Both the position numbers and the translations under genes were made by a program. From positions 20,712,847-20,776,846 of the forward strand of contig CM057230.1 in NCBI GenBank assembly GCA_029891385.1: a DNA stretch of 64,000 bases, given 5' to 3'. This document shows positions 13,695-23,788 of the stretch, piece after piece (the stretch's first letter is position 1; each line of letters begins with the position of its first letter). Under the pieces are notes generated by a model. The model worked only from the letters and a program-made list of their open reading frames with translations, ran no database searches and had not been told where the DNA came from. This DNA comes from Erythroxylum novogranatense. Taxonomy: Eukaryota; Streptophyta; Magnoliopsida; Malpighiales; Erythroxylaceae.

Positions 13695-14020
13695 TTTCCT
13701 TCCGCCTGATTTTTGCTTCAGCTGGTTTTCGCTTCAGCTGATTTTTGCTTCAGCTGATTTTTGCTTCAGTTGATTTTCGCTCACTGATTTTGCTTCACTG
13801 GTTTTCCTTCAAATGGTTTTCGCTTCATTGGTTTTCGCTCAAATGATTTTTCTTTCCTTCGATTTTGCTTCAGCTGATTTTGCTTCAGCTGATTTTTGCT
13901 TCAGCTGATTTTCGCTTCAGCTGATTTTTGCTTCAGCTGGTTTTTCCTTCACTGGTTTTCGTCACCGGTTTTCGCTTCAAATGATTTTTCCTTCCTTCGA
14001 TTTTTGCTTCACCTGATTTT
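13695..14020 (+). repeat. LTR minisatellite with TTTTGCTTCAGCTGAT-like unit
   Basis: About 20 imperfect copies of a 16-18 bp unit alternate between TTTTGCTTCAGCTGA, TTTTCGCTTCA and TTCCTTCAAATGG. Similar arrays occur at about 14175-14460 and in the other LTR at 21440-21690. On the minus strand the array reads as Lys/Ala/Glu-rich open frames (for example 13933-14217), which I treat as by-products of the repeat. Confidence 0.85.
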
Positions 14021-14028
14021 TCTCGCTT

Positions 14029-14438
14029 AACATGTCCACTTATATAGATCATATCTTTTGACCGATATCCAAATTGGACAAACTTGACATCTATCTCATA
14101 GAGAAAAGAAAGATCTACAACTTTCAAGAAGGAAATTTTGTCTAAATCTATCGATATCACGTCCATATCGTCTGCTTTTGCTTCAGTTGATTTTCCTTCA
14201 GCTGATTTTCGCTTCACTGATTTTTTCTACCCGAACATGTCCACTTATATAGATCATATCTTTTGACTCCGATATCCAAATTGGACAAACTTGACATCTA
14301 TCTCATAGAAAAAGAAAGATCTACAACTTTCAAGAAGGAAATTTTGTCTAAATCTATCGATATCACGTCCATATCGTCTGCTTTTGCTTCAGCTGATTTT
14401 CCTTCAGCTGATTTTCGCTTCACTGATTTTCCTTTCAA
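14029..14438 (+). repeat. Tandem duplication, two copies with a 205 bp period
   Basis: AACATGTCCACTTATATAG starts at 14029 and again at 14234. Each copy continues through a matching stretch ending in CGTCTGCTTTTGCTTCAG. A third, partial start (GCCCACTTATATAGATC) occurs at 14462. Confidence 0.85.
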
Positions 14439-15389
14439 ATTTGGTTTTCGCTTCGTAATACGCCCACTTATATAGATCATATCACCGAACACTAAAAGTT
14501 TTCTCAACCACTCATTTAACACTATAACAGAATTTATTCCTCCCCAACTACCCAGGATTTATGAACAAACACATGAAATACATCTTTCCATGAAAACGAT
14601 GTAAATCTCTCAACTTTATTTCATAAATCTCTAACAAATAGTGGGGTTTCTAACACTTACCTGTTGAGAACTCAAACAGATCTTCAAGCTCTAAACTCCA
14701 CACGAAAAGATCAGCTTATGGATTCTCCTTAGAGTCGACAACACCAAAGGTAGAGAAAGGTTGGTGAAAGAAAGAAAGAACACCAAAGTCCCTTAGAAGA
14801 TAATTTGGGTAGAAAGCTCTATGTCTCCAGAGAAAAGTTTTTGGAAGAAAATGAATAAAGAAGGCTTGGACAAGACTTAACCCATCAGCCCTCAAGGAAT
14901 AGTGACCACCTACTCCTAGCTAGGGTACAAAGTCCAAGTACACATGTCACTTTCTTAATGAATAAACTATAACTTAGTTACTTTTGAACTAACTCCATTT
15001 AGTTCTCCCCTTTCCAATATAACCAAACTATCTCCAACACTTCATTTAATTAATTCGCTTCCCAACTATAAATATATCTTCCAATACACCATAAATTTAC
15101 CAGCATATACAAATACAATAATTTCACCAAAATTCATAATCGCAAGATTTCATTAACCCAATTATTTCAACATTTTAAATAATCACAATTCACAAAATCA
15201 TCTCAATTTCACTTTTCCAAACACAATCACTATCAAATGCCTAACAATCATGAATACATGTCACTATGTATATGCATGTGCAAATGATCTATCTCTAAAA
15301 TCGAGGCCACAAAACACTCGATCACAAATTAAGCACTAACAACTCTACACTCATAACACGATGCTCATCGATCGGTAACGGATGCTACA

Positions 15390-16800
15390 ATTCTCCCTCC
15401 TAAAAGAAAATTTCGTCCCGAATTTCATACCGACCGGGTCGAATGATGAGGTACCGCCTCCTCGCCGTGCTCCTCGCCTCCCAAGTTGCCTCCTCTCAAG
15501 AATGGTTCTTCCATAGGACTTTCACCAATGGAATCACCCCGCCTCAATTGCTTGACCCACGATCCGATAATCTGCACTGGCCCTCAATATAACTCATATC
15601 ACTCGCTATCTCAATCTCTCGAGCCAATCACACGCGACGGTCCGAGCGGTATCTCCGAGCATACTCACATGAAAACATCATGTAATCGACATCTCACTAG
15701 GCAACGCCAATCTATAGGCTAATGGTCCAATCCTCTCAAGAATCTCATACGGGCCGATATAACGGACTCAACTTGCCCTTACGGCCAACCTCGTAACTCC
15801 TCCAAGGAGACACCAAGGAACACTCTATCACCCACAAGATACTCTATCTCTCGTCGATGCCGATCCACATAACTCTTCTGTTTATCCTAAGCCGCCTTTA
15901 ATGCGACTCCTAATCACTCTCACGCTATCCATCAGATCCTGGATCAGCTCGGGCCCTCAAGCATCCTCACACCTCTTCATCCCAAAGAAGAGGTGATCTG
16001 CACGGCCGCCATACAGGCCTCATACGGTGCCATCCCAATACCGCCTGTAATCGATTATTGTACGCAAACTCAATCGAGCCAAGTATTGATCCCAAGCACC
16101 TTGAACTCTAATACACAAGCTCAAAGATATCCTCAACAGCCTTGATAGTCCTCTCACTCGCCCATCTGTCGAGGATGAACGTCAGACTAAAGTTCAAATC
16201 GAACCCAAATGACGACCGCAGCTCCTCCGTAACCTCGGCAAATCTGGATCCCGATCGTATACTTATAGACACCGGGACCCCATGCAATCGCACAATCTCT
16301 CACATACATACTTCGAGCCAATTGATCGAGAGTATTGTTCTCTCGACCGCAAGAAATGAGCCAACTTGGTCAATCGGTCCACTATGACCCAGATCAAGAT
16401 CATGCCGCCTCGGCCCCTCGGCAACCCCATAATAAAATCCATAGTGATTCGCCCCACTTCCACTCCGGAATGGGCAACTAATGCAACTTACCCATCGGGG
16501 CTGGTGCTCACTTAACTCGCCGCACGCCAAACATCGAGAAACAAACTCGCCACTTGTCTCTTCATACCGCCACCAAAATGCAACTTGAGAGTATTATACA
16601 TCTTGGTGACCTGTGGTGCATCGCATAAGCGCCACATGCGCCCTCTAAAATCTCTTGTCTCACCACCCACATTAGGCACACACAATCTCCGACCCATCCA
16701 AAGAGTCCCATCTCTCAACTCAAATTCAGCAACAACCTCGCTCGACTCTATCCATCAATCTCACTAACACCGGTCCCGATCCCGAATCGCCTTGGATCCG
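15390..16800 (-). pseudogene. Gypsy integrase remnant (level 3)
   Basis: On the minus strand, 16463-16263 reads EVGRITMDFIMGLPRG and LIWVIVDRLTKLAHF, the front of the integrase core with its first catalytic aspartate. Upstream at about 16718-16512 the zinc-binding region shows DGTLWMGRRLCVPNVGGE and APQVTKMYNTLKLHF. Downstream, 16293-16108 holds VTEELRSSFGFDLNFS-like pieces of the middle core. From about 15900 to 15390 the C-terminal part is unreadable apart from the polypurine tract. Frameshifts occur every few tens of codons. Confidence 0.75.
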
Positions 16801-16929
16801 ATCCTCGCAACATCGGTCTCAATCTCGTAGTAATCGCCAAGGCTCCATCTCGAGCCAAATCCATCCGCACATTAAGTGCTCTCAATCAACTAGGCACGGC
16901 AACCTCGACACCGAACTGAGCTACACTAC

Positions 16930-17419
16930 CATGCGATCTCCTACTCAAGGCATCGCCACCACATTGGCCTTCCCCGGTGGTACTCAATAGTGCAGTCGTA
17001 ATCCTTCAACAACTCACCCATCTCCTCTGCCTCGCATTCAACTCTCCGACTCAACAGATACCTCAAGCTTTTATGATCCGTGAAGATCCGAACATCTCCC
17101 ATACAAGTAATGTCTCCAGATCTTCGTGGCAAACACAATCGCAACCAACTCTAAATCATGACTGGGTAATTCCTCTCATGAGACCTCAATCGTCTCGAGG
17201 CATACGCTTATCACTCTACCATGTCTTTGCATCAAGACACAACCTAAACCCCGCCGCGACGCATCATCAATACCACATATCCTCCGGACTCGATGGCAAC
17301 GCCAACACCGTGCCGTAGTCAAACGCCGCTCGAACTCCTCAAAGCTCCTCCGACACTCATCTCGCCCATCGGAAAACCACACTCTTCCTCGAAGTTTCAC
17401 AAAGGGCCGAGATCACCGA
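16930..17419 (-). pseudogene. Gypsy RNase H remnant (level 3)
   Basis: Minus-strand 17144-16941 reads [20 protein letters not shown] and then LLKDYDCTIEYHRG, the central and terminal parts of chromovirus RNase H. The piece at 17400-17176 contains the region around RRGLGCVLMQRHGRVI. The domain order with RT on the right and integrase on the left agrees with minus-strand orientation. Frames are interrupted. Confidence 0.8.
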
Positions 17420-18250
17420 GAACCTCGACAAACCTCCGGTAATATCCTCGCTAGTCCGAGGAAACTCCTCAACTCGACATCGCCTCTGAACCTCCCAACT
17501 CAGATCGCCTCAATCTTGTGAGGATCCACTCGGATACCCTCACCGGACACTATGTGTCCTAGAACACCACCTCAAGCCGTAATTCACATTTCGCAAACTT
17601 GGCATACAACCTCTCTCTCATAATCTGCAATATAGCCCTCGATGCTCGCATGCTCCTCTCGACCTCGAATACACTAGATATCGTCAATAAACACAATCAC
17701 AAACTGATCAAGGTAGGCTGAAAGACCTTATTCATCAAGGCCATGAAGGCGCGGGGCATTAGTCAACCCAAACGGCATCACTAAGAACTCGAAATGCCCA
17801 TACCTACTCCCGAACGCACTCTTAGGCACATCGCCTCCGCTATCCTCAACCGATAATACCGATTTCAAGTCTAACTTAGTGAACACTCGAGCTCCCTCGC
17901 AATCGATCAAATAAATCATCGATCCTAGGCAAGGGTACTTATTCTGACAAGAACCCGATTAAGTCGCCTATAATCGATACACAACCTCAATGTCCCATCT
18001 TTCTTCTTCACAAATAACACCGGAGCTCCCTAAGGCTAAACACGGGTCTAATGAACCCTTATCTAATAACTCCCGCAATCGAGCCTTAAGCTCCCTCGCC
18101 CACCGGTGCCATCCTATATGGAGGAATAGATATAGAGCGGCACAGGAACGAGGTCTATCCCAAACTCGCCTCCCGATCCGCAAACCCCAGAACTCATCGG
18201 AGAACACATCCTAAACTCCCGATCACAGGACATTCTCTAATCTCTGCTCA
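17420..18250 (-). pseudogene. Gypsy reverse transcriptase remnant (level 3)
   Basis: Minus-strand 18207-17968 gives pieces of the RT entry (LFLHIGWHRWARELKARLRELLDKG) in mixed frames. 17919-17728 gives [13 protein letters not shown] and then [20 protein letters not shown], the palm with its first catalytic aspartate. The region of the catalytic DD pair (about 17690) is present only in shifted form. Compared with the plus-strand RT at 10250-11335, many losses fall where that copy has CAG or CTG. Confidence 0.8.
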
Positions 18251-18263
18251 ACTCTAGAATCGA

Positions 18264-18640
18264 TCACATGGGCCAAATAGGCCTCACATCCTCTCGCATC
18301 AATCTCGTGGCACTCATAAAAGAAATCATCCTAGGCTGGCATCGCCGACTAATACCTCGAAAAACAATTCCTACCGACTGTGAGATTCCAACACAACCTC
18401 CTTGGTATAACAATCCATCATGCTCTACGGGCAAGAAGTCACCCATACCTAGGATCACATCAATCTCTCTCAAGGATAGCACTATGAGATCTCGACCAAC
18501 TCACCGATCAATCACTATCACACATCCCTCATGCATCTCTCCAACATCATCCAGGACTACCTGAGGTGTACTCACCTCAGCCCACACCGCAATCTCTCTT
18601 TATCACAATGTAATCTACATGCCACATGCGGTGCAATAAA
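18264..18640 (-). pseudogene. Gypsy protease C-terminus and spacer (level 3)
   Basis: Minus-strand 18482-18264 reads LSLREIDVILGMGDF, then GIVFRGISRRCQPRMISFMS and RLMREDVRPIWPM. This is the protease ending and the spacer before RT, equivalent to about 10130-10350 of the level 2 element. The catalytic DSGA region should be near 18640-18560 but is not clearly readable. Confidence 0.7.
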
Positions 18641-18779
18641 TGAATGAGTGGATCCAGATCCATCAATGCATATGCTTCAAAACCGAAATTAGAAGCATAC
18701 CAAGAATAACATCCGAGACTCTCGAGCCTCCCGCCGAGTCATAGCATAGACTCGCCTCGGGACCGCCCATCACTCCGTC

Positions 18780-19700
18780 CCTCGATCTCACCATCGATCC
18801 TTCGCTCGCCTCGGCCTCCGCCTCGACCTCAACCTCGATCCACCTCCACGGCTCACGCCGTGGTCGTGACCGCCAGATCTACCATTCATAGTAGACTGGG
18901 CTCCACAAGGAAAGGACACTCTGAGCCGGTGGTCCATCGAACCACACTCAGACAAGCTCCAGTAGCCCTCCAAAGACTTCCACTATGCCTCCTCTCGCAG
19001 AACTCACACATGGGATACTCATCCCGAGCCTCTAGCACCACTACTACCGCCATCAAACCAGATCGAGAAAATCGCCTCGCTTAAATCGCTGCCCGCTCTG
19101 CCAGACGACCTGAAGTCCTAGCTTGGCGCTTACTAGATCCTCTACTCACCGCCTCGACTACCGCTTCGGTCTTTTGCCATCGGGGCCCCGACCGCACTCA
19201 GCTCGTCTGCTGTCGGTCGCTCAACTCTCACCGCAACGCCCTCAATCAATAAAGGAATCCATATCCGCTCGCTAGTGGAACGGATCTCAAAATTGAGTCC
19301 ACCTCAAACTTCCTCAGATCCGCACGACTCAAGCGACCACGTAAGAGGCATATCCCACTAACTCATTAAATCAACCTCATAATCTCGCCATCGACATCCG
19401 CCTCGTCTCATTCAAGAAATTCTGCGCGATCTTCATCTCTAGATAATCCTTGGGCATGAAATTATCTCTGAATGCCCGCAGAAATCATCCAAGTCAATAA
19501 GCAGGCCTGGAAGAACGCCTCGAATAGCCTTCCACCAACGGTAAGCCGGACCTCAAGCAATGACACCGCATAGTCAAAACGCCTCTCGCATCACAACTCA
19601 TCCGATCCAGACTCTCTCGGTCCTCTAACCATCCTCACCTCCGCAGGCTCAGATCGCCATAGAAGTCAACCGCCACCTTAGCATTTATCGAACCTCCGCC
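18780..19700 (-). pseudogene. Gypsy gag remnant with zinc-knuckle trace (level 3)
   Basis: On the minus strand near 19020-18910, shifted frames give CEFCERRHSGSLWRATG followed by a second cysteine-containing piece, as in the two-part zinc knuckle of chromovirus gag. From 19640 to 19150 short matches to the gag core occur, but no open frame longer than about 40 codons supports it. Placement between the protease trace and the LTR fits gag. Confidence 0.55.
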
Positions 19701-19918
19701 TCTGCCTCATGGAACTCGGGAGGCAACTCATCGTAATGAGGCATAGGGGACTCTCTACTAGCTCCCACGGATCCTAGGTCACTGGTTGATCCACTTGATC
19801 CCCAAGAACGGATGACCTACAACACATAAGAATTCGATCAATTACATCGCCAGACCGAAATTCGTGCCTAAAACACACTATGCCCAAAAGATGCCAAACC
19901 ATGCTCGATATCACCTAA

Positions 19919-22250
19919 TGTAGCCCCCTCACCACAGGGTACACATTGGGACGCCCGTGGGTCGTTCCGACGCATATCCCACGATAAGGAAGTGCTACTA
20001 CGAAAACAATCTCTAAACACTCGCATGGCATCAATACACTAAATTCCACAATATGAAAATCACTGAAATTTAAAACCATAATAATCATTCATTTATAACA
20101 TCAATCCCAAAATATAGACCACCTATCGGTTCCTACAAAGCTAAATACATCACAAAGGAAACCGATACAAACGTCTATACTAAGTCATCCCAAAACAATG
20201 TTCCCAAAAGAAGTCACCCCAGCTGACCGACCTATGATCCATCGCTGCCCTTGATCACGAACACTCACTACAGAAACGTCTATCCCGGGAGCTAGAGTCC
20301 TACCGACGCTATCCTGAAAAATATATTGCAATGTTGGGTGAGTTTATGAACTCAATGAGAAACCATCATTGATGGTTCATCCAACACATGCATATACATA
20401 TACTATATCTCAAATTACACTTTAACGCTTTATAAACACTATTCACAATTTACACATTATATTATATCACACGCAATATCACAATGCGCACTTTACACCG
20501 CCACATAATTCTCACATTACACTTCACAATTTACACAATTACAATATCACATATCAATCCACATTTTCAGATGTCACTCGCATTCTCCATCACACTATAC
20601 ACTCGATGCATATGTATGCAAAGTCTCTTGTTATGACATTGTTGTGACTGAGCATTTATATTCACATTTTTGGCAAGTAGGAGAGCCCTCGTGGTATGCA
20701 CTATCGCCCAACTTTAGGGATAGGAGAGCCTCTGGTATGCACTATTCCTTTTCACAATGATCATTTAGGCAAATAGGAGAGCCCTCGGTATGCACTATCA
20801 TTTGGCTCTAGGCCCTCTCATCGATAATCGAGCTCAAAGCTCCAACGTGTTTCTAGTCACAACGGTAAATTTTAGCTAGGCATGCGCCACACTTACACAA
20901 ATACTAGCACATTTATCTCACTTCACTCACTTGTCACAATCTCTCTTATTCACAATTATATACACCGATTCTCATTCACATGAATTCACATTTATGTAGA
21001 TCACACTTGGTACAATCACTAACACTTATCGCATTTAGCTCATTCACTTCACATGTATATCACTCACCTTACACTTAATTTATACATATTCACAGCACAT
21101 ATAATCAAAAAGTCGAGGAACCAACTAGGTTACTCACCTGTAACTAGAACTCGTCATCCCAAGAATATCCGTGGTCCGAATCCAACAGCCTCTAAAACAA
21201 TGTTCCAATAATGCACAAATTCAAACTTGTATGAATGTTCATGATTCTACCCAAACTAAACCCAATTCGCTATCGCTCACTTTACAACCAAAATTCACTA
21301 TTCACTAGGTCATCCCTTTAATTCAATTTCACTCACTCAAACTCTAATCATACTCCGAGTTACAGCCTCTTTGGTCACATTAGATGGTGAGACTTTTCAA
21401 ACTCTCAATCTTTATCACAATGATAGACCTTTTCTAGATCTTCACTTCATTTGGTTTTCCTTCAAATGGTTTTCGCTTCAGTTGGTTTTCGCCAAGATTT
21501 TGCTTCATTTTTCGCTTCACTGATTTTTGCTTCAGCTGATTTTTGCTTCAGCTGATTTTCGCTTCAGCTGATTTTTGCTTCAGCTGGTTTTTCCTTCACC
21601 ACAAGAGTTTGAGATACCGATATCGAGCCTTTTGCTTCAGAGAGTTGAATTTGAGTCTGCTTTTGCTTCAGCTGATTTTCCTTCAATTTTCGGAGGTGGT
21701 CCATTGAGTTCAAGGATTACGATCTTCAAGCTCTAAACTCCACATTCAGTATCACCGGGAAAGCTAATGTGGTGGCGATGCGCCACACTTACACTCTCAA
21801 ATACTAGCACATTTATCTCACTCACTCAGAGTAGGAATCACTCACCTTACACTTAATTTATACATATTCACGCACATATAATCACTTAAAAGTCGAGGAA
21901 CCAACTAGGTTACTCACCTGTAACTCTCAGAGCTATCGCTGAAGTCCCAAAGAATCACATACTAAGTATGAAACTATAATGGACTCTCTTTCGATACTTG
22001 CAATCCGTAAATCAAAATTCAAACTCTCACTTTATCACAATGATAGACCTCTTTCTAGTTCATAACTCAAGTATCACCTTAATTGGAATACCATAGACCA
22101 AGATATCATCACATCATCGAAACATGTTCAAGAAACATCTAGATTCAAATTTAATACTAAAACATGAGGTTGCTATAACTAACTTGATTCATTTTCGCTT
22201 CAATTATTTTTGCTTCATTTTTTCCTTCAAATGCGCTCCCAACTTGAGAG
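19919..22250 (-). repeat. Right LTR (element 5' LTR) of level 3, damaged at its outer end
   Basis: It starts TGTAGCCCCCTCACC and matches the left LTR well to about 21130, then shows many small deletions. From about 21375 it is interleaved with pol sequence. Its nominal length of 2.3 kb against 3.6 kb for the left LTR shows the loss. Just inside it, 19897-19918 is the reverse complement of a primer-binding site in which the usual ATCAGAGC reads ATCGAGC. Confidence 0.75.
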
Positions 22251-22330
22251 CTTTGAATGTTCGAATGATGAATCTGGAGCATGTCCACTTATATAGATGG
22301 AGTCTTATTGGCTACATTGAGATCGAGACC
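21375..22330. other. Interleaved mosaic of LTR and empty-site pol sequence, probable consensus artefact
   Basis: Short blocks from two sources alternate, each source staying in its own order. Source A is the level 3 LTR (for example TTGCTTCAGCTGATTTT at about 21530 and TGTCCACTTATATAGAT near 22280). Source B is the level 2 pol region 11551-11780 and its continuation: GATGGTGAGAC at 21382, CACAAGAGTTTGAGATAC near 21600, GAGAGTTGAATTTGAG near 21640, GAAAGCTAATGTGGTGGCG near 21760, CATGAGGTTGC near 22165 and GAGAGCTTTGAATG at 22246. Transposition or recombination does not produce such zippering. Two read populations, with and without the insertion, merged into one consensus would. Confidence 0.8.
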
Positions 22331-22930
22331 GATGCTACTGGACAGATCTTCAGAGAGTTCGTGATAAGGATCCTGTTATGGTGAGACTAATTGAGAAAGT
22401 GAAAGCTGATTCGAGATCTGAGTTTGATGTGAGAGATGAGACTCTATGGATAGGGCAGAGGCTTTGTGTGCCTGATGTGGATGATCTGAGGCGAGAGATA
22501 TTGGAGGAGGCTCACATGGCCACATATGCTATGCATCCTGGTACTACCAAGATGTATAACACCCTTAAGCAACATTTCTGGTGGCCTGGTATGAAGAAGC
22601 AGGTAGCTGAGTATGTGTCTAGGTGTTTGACGTGCTAGCAAGTTAAGGCTGAGCACCAAGCTCCAGTGGGGAAGCTTCATTCGTTGCCGATTCCGAAGTG
22701 GAAATGGGAACGAATCACCATGGATTTCATTATAGGGTTGCCTAGGACGCCGAGGCAGCATGACACTATCTGGGTCATAGTGGACCGGTTGACTAAATCG
22801 ACCCATTTCTTGGCAGTGAGGGAGAATAATACTATGGATCGATTGGCCCGTAAGTATGTGGCGGAGATAGTGAGATTGCACGGGTCCCAAAGTGTCGATA
22901 GTGTCCGCGAGTGATCCCAGATTTACTTCG
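22331..22930 (+). pseudogene. Gypsy integrase, zinc-binding and first core part (level 2)
   Basis: The frame at 22378-22638 reads DETLWIGQRLCVPDVDDLRR, then HPGTTKMYNTLKQHFWWPGM and CLTC, the H-H-C-C zinc-binding domain of integrase. A TAG at 22636-22638 interrupts it where relatives have a glutamine (CAG). The same frame then continues (QVKAEHQAPVGKLHSLPIPK) into the catalytic core, WERITMDFIIGLPR with the first catalytic aspartate, and WVIVDRLTKSTHFLAV. After about 22900 the frame is lost before the second aspartate. Confidence 0.85.
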
Positions 22931-23780
22931 AGGTTTTGGCGAGTTTGCGATGCTATGGGTACTAGTGAACTTCAAGATGCTTTCATCCTCGAATGATGGG
23001 CGAGTGAGAGGACGATTAAGACTGTTGAGGATATGCTTGGGCTTGTGTATTGGAGTTCGAGGAGCGTGGGATCGATGATTTAGCCTCGATTGAGTTTGCA
23101 TACAACAACCATTATCACAGTAGCATCGGATGGCACCGTATGAGGCGTTATATGGGAGACCGTGTAGATCGCCTTTGTATTGGGATGAAGAGGGCGTGAG
23201 GATGATTGAGGGTCCTGAGTTGATTCAGGATACTGTTGATAAAGTGAGACTGATTCGGAGTCGCATCAAGGCTCGGGATGAGCGAAAGAGTTATGTGGAT
23301 CAACATAGGAGGGACATTGAGTATAATGTGGGCGACAGAGTATTCTTACGGTGTCACCGTGGCGTGGTGTACTGAGATTTGGGAGAAAGGGTAAGTTAAG
23401 CCCTAGGTACATTGGTCCATATGAGATCACTGAGAGGATCGGACCTTTGGCCTACAGGCTAGCTTTACCGAGTGAGATGTCTCAGTTACATGACGTTTTT
23501 TTATGTGAGTATGCTTCGCAGATATCGGTGGGATCCGACACATGTGATACCGGCTCAGGAGATTGAGGTCTCCAATGAATCGAGTTATGTGGAGCCGATC
23601 CAGTTATCGGGTCTCAGGTGAAAAAATTGAGGAATAAGAGTATTCCACTGGTGAAGGTTCTTTGGAGGAACCATTCGACTGAGGAGGCTGCCTGGGAGAC
23701 CGAGGAGCATATGAGGAGACAGTATCCTCATCTTTTCGATCAATCAGGTATGAATTTCAAGGACGAAATTTTTATAGGAG
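22931..23780 (+). pseudogene. Gypsy integrase C-terminus and chromodomain-like end (level 2)
   Basis: From 22931 to 23125 the core is frameshifted. At 23130-23375 MAPYEALYGRPCRSPLYWDE is the end of the core with the GPY-side region after it (YNVGDRVFLRC). 23390-23520 reads KLSPRYIGPYEITERIGPLA, the GPY/F module. 23630-23760 reads PLVKVLWRNHSTEEAAWETE then EHMRRQYPHLF, a chromodomain-like C-terminus, which in chromoviruses guides insertion into chromatin. At least three frame breaks are visible. Confidence 0.82.
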
Positions 23781-23788
23781 GGGAGAAT
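23772..23788 (+). other. Polypurine tract of the level 2 gypsy
   Basis: TATAGGAGGGGAGAAT lies directly before the 3' LTR start at 23789, the place where plus-strand DNA synthesis is primed in LTR retrotransposons. Confidence 0.8.

Larger units (their letters stand above)
11781..15389 (-). repeat. Left LTR (element 3' LTR) of the level 3 gypsy
   Basis: This LTR is about 3.6 kb and runs from TGTAGCCCTCACC to GGATGCTACA in plus-strand reading. Just beyond it, TTCTCCCTCCTAAAAG is the reverse complement of a polypurine tract, as expected next to a 3' LTR. Its first 1.2 kb matches 19919-21130 closely. A CAGCTGA-rich minisatellite and a 205 bp tandem duplication lie inside it. No gene is seen. Confidence 0.88.
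11781..22250 (-). mobile_element. Minus-strand Ty3/gypsy element (nest level 3)
   Basis: The left end TGTAGCCCTCACC is the reverse complement of an LTR 3' end. CTTTG precedes it (11776-11780), and CTTTG at 22251-22255 precedes the continuation of the level 2 pol sequence (AATGTTCGAATGATG). The left LTR is 11781-15389, the internal region 15390-19918 and the right LTR begins at 19919. Gag, protease, RT, RNase H and integrase remnants follow in order on the minus strand. The element is a relative of level 2. Almost every domain is frameshifted, often at CTG/CAG sites, and the right LTR end is merged with flanking sequence. Confidence 0.85.

Noticed and set aside
13695..14020. CRISPR-like regular repeats
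   Set aside because: The units are contiguous, imperfect and lack unique spacers, and the context is a plant LTR.
13933..14522. Minus-strand Lys/Ala/Glu-rich open frames (94 and 74 codons)
   Set aside because: They are translations of the LTR minisatellite and its tandem duplication, and the same words occur in several frames.
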